The position numbers were made by a program, and so were the translations under genes. Positions 21,011 through 32,334 of a stretch of DNA of 64,000 bases are shown piece by piece. The stretch comes from Eriocheir sinensis. Its lineage: Eukaryota > Arthropoda > Malacostraca > Decapoda > Varunidae. The first letter of the stretch is position 1, and every line of letters begins with the position of its first letter. The notes beneath the pieces are model-generated. The model was not told the DNA's origin. It ran no database searches and worked only from the letters and a program-made list of their open reading frames with translations. The stretch spans positions 2,990,783 to 3,054,782 of the forward strand of contig NC_066571.1 of assembly GCF_024679095.1 (NCBI RefSeq), written 5' to 3'.

Positions 21011-21960
21011 TTACGAACGGACGCAACCAAGATATATATTTTTTTTTTAGTTTCTCTTTCTCTTCAACTTGTTTTTCTTTTTCTTTCTCCCAGTCTTGAA
21101 ATTTTGTCTCTCTCTCTTCCTTCCTTAAAATTCTTTCTTTTTTTATTTCTCTTTCTCTTCAACTTCTTTTTCTTTTTTCTTTCTCCCAGTCTTGAAATTC
21201 TGTCTGTTTCTCTTCCTTCCTTAAAATTCTTTCTTTTTTTCTCTCTTTCTTAGATTCATTTTTTTTAATCTCTCCCTCCTTTGCTATTTTTCTTTTTTAT
21301 ATCTCACCCTCTCTTGAAATTCTCTCTCTTTTTTTTATCTTTCCCTCTCTTGAAATTTTGTCTTTTGTATTTTTCGTTTTGATATTCTGTCATATTTTTC
21401 ATCTTTCCTCCATAAAATTCTCTCCTCTTTATACCATACGATTTTTTTTTATCTCCCGAAACTTACGAACGACTGCAACCAAGATATTTTTTTTCTTTCT
21501 CGCTTGAAATTACACCTTTTTTTTTTATCTCTTCGACTCCTGTAATTTCTCTCACCTTGAATTTGTCTTTTTTTCTGTCCCTCTCTTGAAACTTTTCCTT
21601 ATTTGTCCCTCTCTTTAAATTCTGTCTATCTCTTCCCATTCTGAAATTCTGTCTTTATATTCTGAGATTCTGTATTTCTTAGTCTTTGCCTCTTCTGAAA
21701 TTCTCTGTTTATATCATTCTCTCTCTCATGAAATTATGTATATTTATCTTTCCAGCTCCTAAAGTTATACCTTCTTATCTCTCCCTCGCTTGAAATTCGT
21801 TTTATTACATTATTCTCTCTTGAAGTTCTCGCTTTTTTCGCTCTTTCCTTTCTCTTCGTCTCGTGAAATTGTCTTTTTTTATCTCCCTCTCCAGAGTTTT
21901 TTTTTTCATATTTTATTTGCGTTGTTTATCTCTCCCTCTCTTGATATTGTCTTTATTTTC
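21011..21960 (+). repeat. T-rich degenerate repeat with a ~450-bp duplicated header
   Basis: TTGAAATTCTGTC / TTGAAATTTTGTC phrases occur about every 40-60 bp (about 21095, 21192, 21311, 21349, 21503, 21641, 21696). A header TTACGAACGGACGCAACC (21011) recurs as TTACGAACGACTGCAACC (21463), each followed by AAGATAT and T runs. A 97-bp direct repeat (TTTCTCTTTCTCTTCAACTT) lies at about 21051 and 21148. Confidence 0.75.
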
Positions 21961-22375
21961 TTCTATCGTTTGTGTTGTTTTTTCTTCGTTGTCTTTTTAT
22001 TAATCTATATTTTTTTCCTTGGTTTGTGTTGCTCTTTATTTCTTCTGTCTTTTTATTTCTTGTCCATTTTTATTGTTTTTTTTTTACTCTTGTCTTTACT
22101 TGTTTTGTCTTCCTTGTTGTATCGCTTTTTTTTTTGTTTGTGATGTTCTTCGTTTGTTCTACCTTTTTGTTTCTTGTCTTTTATTCATTATTGTTTGCGG
22201 GTTTTTTTTGTCGTTATTTGTTCCGTCTTTTATTTGTTTTGTCTTTCATTTGTGGTGTTTTTTTCCTCTATTGATTGCGTGTGTTCATGTGTGTCTTATT
22301 CTCTGCATTTTTTATATGCTTTACCCTTTTTTCCTCTACTATTCGTTTGCGTTGTTGTTCCATTGTTTGTCGCAG
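21960..22375 (+). repeat. T/G-rich degenerate repeat
   Basis: GTTTGTGTTGTTTTTTC, GGTTTGTGTTGCTC and GTTTGTGATGTTCTTCG with GTCTTTTTATTTCTTGTC recur at irregular 60-110-bp spacing. Hydrophobic open frames here are by-products. Confidence 0.6.
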
Positions 22376-22467
22376 TGCTTGGCCAAGACGCGTGATTTAC
22401 GAGAGTCCCGGCGAGGGGAGATTAATTAGTCCCGCTCGGGAACACTCGCAGGTGAGTGATAAACAGC

Positions 22468-22468
<1 letters not shown>
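22376..22468. other. Unique island with TTAATTAG
   Basis: TGGCCAAGACGCGTGATTTACG, then GGAGATTAATTAGTCCCGC (core 22422-22429), then CGCAGGTGAGTG and CAGCAGGTG. A homeodomain-type core sits within 30 bp of two CAGGTG boxes. Confidence 0.45.
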
Positions 22469-22566
<98 letters not shown>

Positions 22567-22588
22567 ATCCTTTTATTTGCTTTGTAGG

Positions 22589-22638
<50 letters not shown>

Positions 22639-22640
22639 AG
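22469..22640. repeat. (GT)47, (GA)19 and G-run microsatellites
   Basis: GT at 22469-22562 (one CT interruption near 22518), GA at 22592-22629, G run 22629-22638. Confidence 0.97.
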
Positions 22641-22701
22641 GAGGCGTAGGGGCAAGAGGAAAGGCAGACGAACAAACAAAAACTTGACAAACTCACACAT
22701 A

Positions 22702-22723
22702 CAAAAAAAAAAAAAAAAAAAAA
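22702..22723. repeat. Poly-A run
   Basis: About 22 consecutive A. No retroelement body could be matched beside it. Confidence 0.9.
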
Positions 22724-22990
22724 ATCCCCCATCGCACCTTCGCCTCCACCTGTGTCCACGCGTACTCACCTGTGTCGCCACCTCATCACCAGGCATCTCT
22801 AGTGACAGGTGGAGGTGGAGGAGGTGGAGGTGGAGGGGAGGTGTGCATGAGTGGAGGCAGCGGAACAAGTTAACAAGTGGATGATAAACCAAGGAAGGGG
22901 GTGAGGAGTAATAAAACAGCTCCTCATCCTGTCCTCATGCACTCCACACCCTTCTCTTTACTCGTGAATACTCAGTGCCGGTTTACTTGA
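22724..22990. other. Unique segment with CACCTG cluster
   Basis: CACCTGTGTCC (22747), CACCTGTGTCG (22768) and ACAGGTGGAGG (22805), then a GGTGGA run at 22806-22835. No gene. Confidence 0.4.
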
Positions 22991-23002
22991 GCGGGTCACA
23001 AA

Positions 23003-23212
23003 GGGTCATATTCATAAACACCTCGGCGTCCAACACACACGTTTGACAAGGCTTTCGTAGGAGTTTTGGGCATTTCCATGGGCACTGTTATGATCCTGGG
23101 GGTAGTCTGACTCTTCTTCTGCACCATGAACGTGGACGAACCCTCATTTGAATCTGATTAATCTCCTTTTAGGCATCTGGAAATAGTGAGGAAGAAGCGT
23201 CTGACATATCGA
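23003..23212 (+). repeat. Dispersed repeat family X, copy 1
   Basis: Shares order and sequence with 47541-47748: TTTGACAAGGCTTTCGTA, GAGTTTTGGGCATTTCCA, a GCACCA(T/C)GAAC block and CTGAT..ATCTCC. The two copies lie in the same orientation about 24.5 kb apart and are roughly 70-75% alike by eye. Class unknown. An old retroposon is likely because copy 2 ends in poly-A. Confidence 0.8.
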
Positions 23213-23900
23213 CCAAATTGTTTTCTTCGCCTCTGCCCCACTGCACGAGGGTGTCTGTGGTTGTTACTGAGTGTTAAGGCGTCACAAAATGCTCCTCTTG
23301 TCTTAATGAACTGAAGTCCCTTCGCTCTAGTCTTTAATTCATGCCTCGTGTTGGTGATCTTACTCGGGTTGCAAAATGTTTTCCTCCCCTCGACCTTCAC
23401 AGCACGAGACAGTCCGTGGTAGAAAGAAGTAAGGTCACTCCAATTTGACACCCCTCTCTCTCTTTCTAACTCCTTAGCTTACACTCAACACATGTATATT
23501 TTTTTGTTGTTGTTAACTGACGTACGGAATAACTAATATTTTTTGAGCTGTACATCGTTGGCATGATTATTATATTTCCTCTTTTTTGTTGTTGCCACCA
23601 ATTTTTTCTTCCTGAGCGGCTGCCTCCTCGCCAACAGAAAGGAAGTCTATTCAAGATGTTTATTTTTCTCACTAATGCCCCGCGACGCTCAAGTGTCAGT
23701 GACTTAAGAGGCACCGTGCGGGCCATTCATCGCTGTTATGTCTTGCCTCGAGGATTTGTTTGTGTTTATTCCCGCGGAGTCAAAGTTAATTATCTCGTAT
23801 CGTTTTGGTATTTATTCAGTAAAGCGAAGCCACACCATTGCCAGAGGTGACGTAGGAAGACACTTTTTTCTGATAGCTGTATAAATGTGGCAATAATGGA
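23213..23900. other. Unique DNA, no supported gene
   Basis: Complex sequence of ordinary composition. Minus-strand open frames at 23158-23451 (97 codons) and 23466-23726 (86 codons) have no recognisable domain, and the first runs into the dispersed repeat. Best left as non-coding unless transcript evidence appears. Confidence 0.4.
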
Positions 23901-23916
23901 AATTTAGCAACAAACT

Positions 23917-24086
23917 GGACACTCTACTCTATTTAGGAGCAGTAAGTAGCGGGCTTTTTTTTTTTCATTATTGTTTTCTTTTTTTTCACGCCCTTGCACT
24001 GTCTCCTCGGCTGTAAAAAAAAAAAAAAGTCCTTCTACCCTCGGAGCACAAGGCCTATACAAACGCAAGCTGATGGAGTAGAGTAT
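23917..24086 (+). mobile_element. Poly-T / core / poly-A module, copy 1, with possible inverted ends
   Basis: GAGCAGTAAGTAGCGGGC, a T run, CATTATTG, a T run, then the core CGCCCTTGCACTGTCTCC and CGGCTGTAAAAAAA. The block is bracketed by GACACTCTACTCTAT (about 23918) and a matching inverted ATGGAGTAGAGTATC (about 24072), 13 of 15 bp. Other copies lie near 39.9, 40.2 and 42.7 kb, but I could not confirm the bracket in them. Confidence 0.6.
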
Positions 24087-24089
24087 CAA

Positions 24090-24582
24090 TAAAACGTGGA
24101 CGGTTGACTACGCGACAGAATAGACAGACAGAGCAACGAAAATACGTCATAAAAAAAAATCTCCATGGGACCTTTCCGTCTTATCACGTCTCTCATAAAA
24201 AAAACACGATTAGATATGTCTCATTTTATCATCTATTCACTTATGTATCCTTTCCTGTTTATATATTGTAAAGCAGAGTGGAGTTGAAAGCGGGGGAGGG
24301 AGGGGAGAGGGCGTGGAGCGATTCATGTGGAGAGATAGAGGAAGGAGTGGGAGTGTGTGGGTGTGGAAAGCTGGGGGAGTCTGGGGTGGCAGGTGGAGGC
24401 GTTTGAATGAGTGGGCGGACGCACAGGTGTAGGGGCGGGAGGACAGGTGAAGAGGCGGCAGGTAATCCCAGGTGAGCCGTGCAAGCTGCTGCCAAACACC
24501 ACTTGATCCGGCACCCCTTCTGTCGCCCCTACGCTCCCCCCCTCCCCCCCCCTGTCCCACGCTGCCTGTTGAGCTCTCGATC

Positions 24583-24584
<2 letters not shown>
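24090..24584. other. Unique DNA with CAGGTG cluster
   Basis: AT-rich first half, GC-rich second half. Between 24400 and 24475 there are four CAGGTG and one CAGGTA words (24400, 24424, 24444, 24459, 24469). No gene recognised. Confidence 0.4.

Positions 24585-24653
<69 letters not shown>
24585..24653. repeat. (CA)34 microsatellite
   Basis: Uninterrupted CA run. Confidence 0.97.
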
Positions 24654-24657
<4 letters not shown>

Positions 24658-24678
24658 TTCATCTTGGAGTCGAATGCA

Positions 24679-25025
<347 letters not shown>

Positions 25026-25049
25026 TTTTTTTTTCCAGTATCACCTTTT

Positions 25050-25215
25050 CTTGTTATCCTCCTCCTCCTCTCTATCCTCGTCCTCTTTTTTCTTCTCTTT
25101 CTCTTTCTTCTACTTCTTCTCCTGCTCCTCCTCCTCCTCTTTCTTCTTCTCTTTCTCTTTCTTCTACTTCTTCTTCTCCTGCTCCTCTTCCTTCTTCTCC
25201 TCCTCGTCCTTCTTC
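25050..25215. repeat. (TCC)/(TTC) low-complexity with a ~53-bp duplication
   Basis: TTCTTCTCTTTCTCTTTC, CTACTTCTTCTCC and CTCCTCCTC recur in two adjacent blocks around 25090-25145 and 25143-25200. Confidence 0.8.
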
Positions 25216-25329
25216 TGGAGTGATGGTCGTGTCTGGTTGTGTCGTGAAGGAGACGAGTCGATGATGTCCCTGTCCGGAGCACCTGTTCTCTTACCTGTAC
25301 CCACGATTGATTGGAGGTGAAGGGCGCTG

Positions 25330-25650
25330 AGTGGCCGGTGGAAGGTATGCGAGGAAGGGAGAAGTAGGGGAAGGAAGGGGTGGTATGGGTGATAGGGAAA
25401 GAAAGGGGAGGAAGAGAAGATATGAAAGTCTAAGGTAAGGAATGGAACGGTTGGGGAAAATAGTGAAAGGGAAGGGAAGTAAGGAAGGTAGGGAAAGGAA
25501 AAGGAGGCAGAGGAGGGAGGAAAGGAAGGAGATAGGAAAAATGGGACTGTAGAAAAGAGGAGAAGGGAGGGGAATGAAAGGGTAAGTGAGAAATGGAAGG
25601 GGTAAGTAGGGAGGAAGGAACAGAAGGGAAGGTAGGTTAAGCAATTGGGC
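25330..25650. repeat. Purine-rich low-complexity DNA
   Basis: GGAAGGGG/AAGGAAGG-rich plus strand without a clear period. Confidence 0.55.
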
Positions 25651-26200
25651 GATAGGAATAAAAAAAAGGGGAAGGAAAGGGCAGAGAATGTAGGGGGAGG
25701 AAGGGGACGTTAGGATAATAAAAGGGGAGAAAGGGGAAGAAGTGAGAAGGTAGATATAGGTTCAGGAAGGGAGGGGAAGGGAGGTTGAGCTAAAGGAAGA
25801 TAGGAGAAAAAAGAAGGAAGGGGGAAGGAATGTAGGGAAGGAAAAGGAAGGGGAAGGTTAAAAGAGACGGGAAGGAGAGAGTCAAGTTCTGGATGGGAAA
25901 GGGAAGGAAGGGGAAGGGAGGTTAAACTAAAGGACGATAGGAAAAAAAGAAGGAAAGGGAAGGGAATGTATGGAAGGGGAAAGGTTAAATGAGACGGTGA
26001 GGAGAGAGTCGAGTTCTGGATGGAAGGAAGGGAGGGAAGGAGGGGAAGGGAGGTTAAACTAAAGGAAGATAGGAAAAAAAAGAAGGAAAGGGGAAGGAAT
26101 GTAGGGAAGGAAAAGGAAGGGGGAAGGTTGAAAGAGACGGTGAGGAGAGAGTCGAGTTCTGGATGGGAAGGGGGAGGGAAGAATGGGAGGGAGTCTTGTA
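25650..26200 (+). repeat. ~135-bp purine tandem repeat, about 4 copies
   Basis: GTC(A/G)AGTTCTGGATGG occurs at 25881, 26008 and 26151 (steps 127, 143), with a diverged AGGTTCAGGAAGGG near 25756. Shared internal phrases are GGAGGTTAAACTAAAGG and AGATAGGAAAAAAAAG. Confidence 0.9.
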
Positions 26201-26214
26201 TGTGTCTAACTTTC

Positions 26215-26395
26215 TCTGGTCGTTGGAGGAGGAGAAGGTCGTGGTGGTCATTGGTGGTGATGGTGATGACGGTGGCGGTGATGAGGGTGGTTCATGGTAT
26301 AGGGGTACAATTAGGTGGTGGTATGGGATGTGTTTCAGTGCAGATGTGTGTTGGTGGTGATTGTGTTGATGTTGATGATAGCGGTGGTCATGTTT
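26215..26395. repeat. GGT/GAT/GTG trinucleotide-rich DNA
   Basis: GTGGTGGTCATTGGTGGTG and TGATGTTGATGATAGCGG; degenerate TGG/GAT repeats. Confidence 0.75.
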
Positions 26396-26611
26396 GTTTT
26401 TTTGTTCCTTTCCTTCCTCTGTCTCTTCCCACACTCTCTGTTTCAAGCTCATTACTGTCATCATAAAGAATACGGAATGCAATAATTAGACAACTGTAAC
26501 GACTCAAACACAGGACAAAGAAAATATAAGGAGGAAAACACAGAGAGTTAAGAGAAGAGAGAGAAGAGGAAAGAGAGAGAGAAGAGAGAAGAAGAGAGAA
26601 GAGAAAGAAGA

Positions 26612-26787
<176 letters not shown>

Positions 26788-26989
26788 CCCAACACAACAC
26801 AGAAAAAAAGCAAAAAGATGAAAGGGCAGGTAGAAAGAGAGAGAAACCACAGAACAGAAAAATGCAGTAATAATGAAAAGAAAACTATAATGAAACAAAA
26901 AAAATGCAGAGAAATTGTGGGGTGGAAGGAAGTAATAATAAAGGAACAGGGCATAGACATTAAAGATAAGATAAAACAAGAGAGTGAGA

Positions 26990-28650
26990 GAGAGAGAGGA
27001 GGAAAGGGAAGGGAAGGTCCATATTGCAACGACAGAAGGAAATTGAAATGCCTTGATGATAGGACCGGAGGAGAGACAGACGGGAGGAAGGATAAGAAGG
27101 GAAGAGAGAAGAGATGAGAGGGTGGACAGAGGAGAGGGAAGAGGCGTAATACAGGACAGGAGGAAAATTGAGCGTCATGATCGTAGACTGAAGGAAAGAG
27201 GAAAGAGAGAAAGGAATAAACAGAGAAGAAAAATGAGAGTTAGAGAACTGAGACCTGAGGAAGAACGAGAAATGGGAAAAGGAAGAGAATGAGAAAAAAA
27301 TAAAGAATGGGAGGTAAATTGAATGTCATAAGGGTACGGTTGAAGGAAAGAAAGAGAAAGATAAAAAAAAAAGTGAGACATGAAGAAGAAGAAGAAGAAA
27401 AAGACGGAAGGATGAAGATGAACTTGAATAATGCAAGGACAGGATAAGAAAAAAAACTCATAGTGTGTTTGAATAGGGGAAAAGAGAAGGGCAAAAAAGG
27501 GAGACAGTAGGGAGCATAAATGAGGGAGAGGCGGCGACCGGGAAAGAAAATAAAGAATGAGTATAATATAAAGACAAGAGATAAAAAAAGAGGTCTTGAG
27601 TGTATGTCTGAGGAGGGGAATAGAGAAAGAGTTGAATAAATGGAACGTAAGGAAGAATAAGAAGGAAGAAGGAAAGGAAAGGGGATAGAGAATAAAAAAA
27701 GTATAATATAAGGACAAGAGATAAAAAAACAGGTCTTGAGTGCATGTCTGAAGAGAGGAATAGAGAAAGGGTTAAAGAAATGGGACGTGAGGAAGAATAA
27801 GAAGGAAGGAGGAAAGGAAAAGGGATAGAGAATAAAAAAAAGTATAATATAAGGACAAGAGATAAAAAAAAAGGTCTTGAGTGTATGTCTGCGGAGGGGA
27901 ATAGAGAAAGAGTTAAAGAAATGGGACGTGAGGAAGAATAAGAAGGAAGAACGAAAGGAAAAGGGATAGGGAATAAAAAAAGTATAATGCAAGGATAACA
28001 GGTGAACTGAATATCATGATTGTGTGCCTAAGGGGAGGAGGAGGAGGAAAGGGTTAAATGAAAGGAACGTGAGAAAGAATGAGATGAGAGGAGAGAAGGG
28101 AAGTGGATGGAGAATAAAAGAAAATGGATATAATAAAAGTACAAGAAGTGAATTAAATATCATGATAGTGTGTTTGAAGGGAAGAAGAGGAAGGGATTAA
28201 AGGAATAGAACGTGAGGAAGGGTAAGAATGAAGAAGGGAAAGAAAAGTGAATAGAGAATAAAAAACGGACATAATATAGGGACAACAGGTAAGTCAAATG
28301 TCATGATTGTGTTTGAAGAGGAAGATAGAAGGATAAAAGAAGTAAGACGCGAGGAAGGATAACAAGAGAAGAGGGAAGGAAAGACGATAGAAAAAAAAAT
28401 GGTATAATGGAAAGACATGAGGTAAAGAAGAAGGAAGAAGGAAGAATTAAAGAAGACGGGAGGATAAAAGAAGATAAAAAGGATAAAATGAAGGGAAGGA
28501 AATGACATGAAGAGAAGATAAAGAATTGGCATACTGCAACACGGTAAATTATATGTCATGATGGTAGTCTGAAAGGGAAGAAGAAGGGAGAGTTAAGGGA
28601 GTGAGACGTGAGGAAGGATAAGAAGGGAGGAGGGAAGGGCGGAGGGAAGG
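26990..28650 (+). repeat. ~140-bp purine-rich satellite, about 12 copies with a homogenised core
   Basis: Near-identical units sit at 27592, 27732 and 27873 (GGTCTTGAGTG markers, steps 140 and 141), each with GTATAATATAAGGACAAGAG and ATGGGACGTGAGGAAG. Around them decayed relatives carry AAATTGAATGTCATGATGG-like markers near 27038, 27164, 27312, 27999, 28147, 28289 and 28546. Recent homogenisation in the middle with older edges is typical of unequal crossing over. Confidence 0.88.
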
Positions 28651-29700
28651 GAGGGGTGAAGGGTCAGTGAGGCAGAGACTAGGTAAGGGCGGGGCACAGG
28701 TGAAGGGAGGGAGGCGTATGAAGGGAGAGAGAAAAGAAGGGAGTGGAGGGGAGATAGGGAATGCAATTAAAGGGAAGGAAGATAGTGAGGAAAAAAGGGG
28801 GAAGGGAAGGAAAGGGAGTGGAGAGAAGGAAGGGGATGGTAGGGGAATGGAGTGAAGGGAAAGTAAGGGATGGAAAGGGAGGTAAGGAATGAAAGGGGAA
28901 GGTAGGTAGGTAGGGAATGGAATGGAAGGGAAGAGAAGGAGTGAGGAAAAAAGGGGAAGGGAAAGAAATGGAGTTGAGAAAAGGAAGGGGAAAGGAGTGG
29001 AGAGAAAGTAGGGGATGCAGAGGGGGATGAAGACTGACAGGGGAAAGGAAGGAAGGGTAGGAGAAGGACAAGAGAGTATGCAGGGCCTGGACGTAGGTAT
29101 AGCAGGGGAGGAACAACATGGGAAGGGTGAGGTAGGGGGAGGAAGGAGTGTAGGAGTGTAGGAGTGTGAATCGGAAAGGCAGGAATGAGATGGACGTAGA
29201 GAGAGGAATGAAGAGATGAATGAAAAAAGAGGCATGAAGAGAGGAATGAACAAAGGAATGGAGAGGAATAAAAGGAAAGGTAGGAATGATATGGAGGTAA
29301 GGAAGAGAGGATAAAAGAAGATACGTATAGAAAGGAGGAAAGTTAGTAAAGCGAAGAGTGAGTTGGAGGAGGAGGAGGAAGGAAGAGTGAGGGAAAGAAG
29401 ACAGGAAGGAATAAATGGAGAGAGAGAAGGAGGCAGGAGGAAAGAGAAAAATAGGCATACAAAAGAAGGAAGAAGCGAGTGCGAGGAGGAAAAGGAGGAG
29501 AGAATGAGACAAACAAAGAAGAGAGGGAAGAGGAAAAAGCGAGTGCATGAGAGAAGGTACTGAGGGAGAAAGAATAAGACACTCAGAAAGGAAGAGGAAG
29601 AGAGGGAATAAATGAGGGGAGGAAGAGGAAAGAGGAGGGAGGAAGGGTTGAGGTATGGGAGAGACAGTCGAAGCAAGGGTTGGACAGGGCGGTAGGGGAC
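28650..29700. repeat. Purine-rich DNA with a 156-bp duplication
   Basis: AGTGAGGAAAAAAGGGG near 28784 recurs near 28940 with similar flanks. The rest is GGAAGG/GAGGAA-rich. Long Leu/Ser/Pro frames on minus are by-products. Confidence 0.7.
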
Positions 29701-30000
29701 TGTCACTCTGTATAAGGCGGCGGTTCAAGGTAAGGAGGAGGAGGAGGAGATGCCTGCCTTGACCGAGCTAAGGGAGGCACGCGGGTAGGAAAAAAGAAGA
29801 GGGGAAGGAGGGAAAAAACGAGGAGATAAAGGGAGGGAAGGGGAAGAGGAGGGGTTGATAATGAGGACAAGGAGACGAGATAAATAAGAGAGAGAAGAAT
29901 TTGAAGGGTCGAGACTTTACGTAATAGAAGATGAGCATCGTTAAAAGGAATCAGGGAACGAGGAGACGAGAGAGAATAATAAGAGAAGAATGAGAATAAG
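29700..30000. repeat. GA-rich DNA
   Basis: Purine-rich (GGAGGAGGAGG, AAGAAGAGGGG) with small unique patches such as TTTACGTAATAGAAG. No gene. Confidence 0.5.
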
Positions 30001-30555
30001 AGGTCAAGGCATAACAAAAATAGATTGCAGAGGAAACAGAAAGAAAGATAAGAAAGTTAAAGCAAAGATAAATGAAAAACAAAACAAAAGAAAGATAAAG
30101 GAGTAAAAACAAGGACCTACGAGACAAAAAAATAACCAGAAGAAAATGTTTATTGCAAAGTGGGAAAAAAAATGACAAAAGACAAAAACAAACAAACGAC
30201 GGTGCAGGAAAACCAAACAACTATAGAAAAAGAAATATTGCAACGAGGAAACGAAACAAAAGAGAGAAAAAAGAATAAACAAAGAACAACGAGGCGGAAA
30301 AAAAACACGTAAAAGATACATCGCAAAGAGGAAACAAAAAAAGAAAAAAGGAAGAAAACAAAGCCCAACAAGGAGGCGAAAGAAAGCAACCAATCAACCC
30401 AACCACCAAAAATAAAAAGTAAAACAGTAAGAAACCAAGAAGCGAAACGGAGCGAACCACAATTAAAGAAAACAACATATAATAAAAGACACCGTAAACA
30501 ACAACAACAACAACTTCCGTAAGAAAAAAAGAACAAGAAAACAAAAAGAAAAACA
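30000..30555 (+). repeat. A-rich degenerate repeat
   Basis: ATTGCAGAGGAAACAG (30023), ATTGCAAAGTGGG (30151), ATTGCAACGAGGAAACG (30237) and ATCGCAAAGAGGAAAC (30320) mark decayed units 84-129 bp apart. Between them lie AAACAAAAGAAAG-type fillers. The minus strand has Phe/Leu-rich frames without coding merit. Confidence 0.65.
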
Positions 30556-30640
30556 CGCTAATTTGAAGCTCATCTTACCAATTAGGGAAGGGGTAATTTC
30601 ATCCTCGATATGTCCTTCTCTTTTTACATCCTTTTTATTT
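30556..30640. other. Short unique island with TAATTT/CAATTAGG
   Basis: ACACGCTAATTTGAAGC and ACCAATTAGGGAAGG within 40 bp of each other. Confidence 0.35.
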
Positions 30641-30669
30641 TTTTTTATCTTTTCTTATGTTCTTGACTC

Positions 30670-30840
30670 ACTTTGCCTCGCTGGGGGACCTGTTGCTGGG
30701 GGGGTGGGGGTGGAGATGGAGGGATGGGAGAGGGTGGATGGTGGGGAGGGGGTTGAGAGGTGTGGGATTGGGGTGAGGGGGACATCTTTCCTTCTAACCC
30801 TCTTCTGTACCTTCACCACTAACCCACTTCCCTCCTCTTA
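30670..30840. repeat. G-rich stretch
   Basis: TTGCTGGGGGGGTGGGGGTG and GGAGGGGGTTGAGAGG; quadruplex-prone G runs on the plus strand. Confidence 0.6.
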
Positions 30841-31340
30841 CTATGGGAGGTAAGAAGAAGGAAGGAAAGGGAGGGAATGGGAGTGGAGGGAAGGAAGGAA
30901 AAGGAGGGGAAGGGAATGGAGGGAAGGATGGAAATGGAAAGCAGGGAAGGAGATGTAGGGAGAAGGAAGGGGTGTGGAGGGAAGGTATAGGGATGTAAGG
31001 GGAGGTAAGGGAGTGAGTTGGAAGGAGAGGAAAAAATGAAACAAGGATAGGTTAGATAAGAGGAAGAGGAGGGAAGATAAATGAGGTAAAGGAAATTGGG
31101 AAAGGAGAAATGGGAGAGGAATGAGTAAAGAAAAATATGGGAAAAAGATATAAAAAAACATACATATAGAAAGATAAAAACAAAAAGCGTAGGACAAAAG
31201 GAGGAAGAGGCGAATGAGAGGAAGAGGAGGAGGAGGGGGGAGAATGAGACGCATAGAAGAGAGAGAAGAGGGAAACGCGGGTAAGAGGAAAAGAGGGAGA
31301 GGAAGGTAGGGGACGCATGAGGCAAGGTGGGACACTATAA
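30840..31340. repeat. Purine-rich low-complexity DNA
   Basis: GGAAGGAAAAGG / GGGAATGGAGGGAAGG repeats, then GAGGAAGAGG-type. No gene. Confidence 0.6.
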
Positions 31341-31445
31341 TCTTAGGTAGAGGAGGGATGCCTGTTACCTCCTGTGCCTTCCTATCACCTGCTCGAAACA
31401 CCTGTGGAATAGAGTTACGTTAATGTTTACAGGTAACTTTGGTCT
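31341..31445. other. Unique segment with CACCTG pair and CAGGTAAC
   Basis: TATCACCTGCTCG (31384), AAACACCTGTGG (31398) and TTTACAGGTAACTTTGG (31430). Non-repetitive; no gene. Confidence 0.35.
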
Positions 31446-31454
31446 TGCTTGATG

Positions 31455-31705
31455 TGGAAGTGTGTTGTGGGAGTGTGTTTTCTATCTCAACATCTTTTCC
31501 TCTTTTTTTTTTCATTTCCCATCGCTCTCCTTTTTACTGCTTCTTCACGGGGTGTGTTTTGGGAGTATGTTCTCTATCTCAACATCTTTTCCTCTTTTTT
31601 TTTCATTTCCCATCGCTCTCCTTTTTACTGCTTCCTCATGGGGTGTTTTGTGGGATTATCTTTTCTATCTCCTCATATTTTTTTTCTCCCTCCCTCTCTT
31701 TCGCT
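31455..31705 (+). repeat. 92-bp tandem repeat, 2.7 copies
   Basis: CTATCTCAACATCTTTTCC at 31482 and 31574, with a diverged CTATCTCCTCATATTTT at 31665 (steps 92, 91). Shared CCCATCGCTCTCC and TTTTTACTGCTTC. Confidence 0.93.
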
Positions 31706-32045
31706 CGTTTCTAGTCTCCCTCTTCCCCTGTTTTTTTTTCTCTTCCTTTCCATCATTTCTTACGATTTTCTCTCCTCTCTTTTCTCTCACCTTTCTTTCC
31801 ATCGTTTTTCCTAGTCTCATCTTTCTCCCCTTCTTTTTCTCTCTCCTACTTTCCCATCATTTCTCCCCAGTTTCCATCTTTCTCCTTTTTCTCTCCTTCC
31901 TTCCCATCATTCCTTTCTTGTCGTATCTTTCCCCTCTTTTCTCTCCTTTCTTGTCCCTTCTTCCCCCTCTTCGTAGCTCTCCTCTTTCCTCTCTTTACTC
32001 TCTCTCATTCCTCAACATTCCTCTCCACTACCTCTCTCCTCTCTT
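31705..32045. repeat. Pyrimidine-rich low-complexity DNA
   Basis: TTCTCTCCTTCCTTCCCATC-type decayed repeats. Confidence 0.55.
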
Positions 32046-32225
32046 TCCCTGGTTGTATCCGTAACCATAAAAAAACACTCCCAGGCCAGAGATACGGAGG
32101 TGAGCACAGTAGCAAGGCGCCGATGAGCATGTACCTCTCAGCCTTATCATCTTGTTTATCCAGAGACAAGGCGTGAAGGTGGCGAAGTGAGGCTTGAGGA
32201 GGAGGATAAGATAACTCTATCATCC
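32046..32225. other. Unique segment
   Basis: Non-repetitive (GGTTGTATCCGTAACC, CAAGGCGCCGATGAGC, AGACAAGGCGTGAAGG). No gene. Confidence 0.4.
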
Positions 32226-32334
32226 TCATCTCCTTTCCCCCTCTTCATCCCTCTCCTCCACCTCTTCCCCCTCCTCGTCTTCCTCTGATACCCGCCCCCC
32301 CTCCCCCCCGCCCTCTTCGTCCAACTCCTCCTCC

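Noticed and set aside
23158..23451. Minus-strand 97-codon frame in complex DNA
   Set aside because: No recognisable motif, and its C-terminal part overlaps a dispersed repeat. Insufficient to call a gene.
28283..28296. CAGGTAAGT at 28286
   Set aside because: Perfect donor word but preceded by purine-rich satellite DNA with no polypyrimidine tract or branch-like word.
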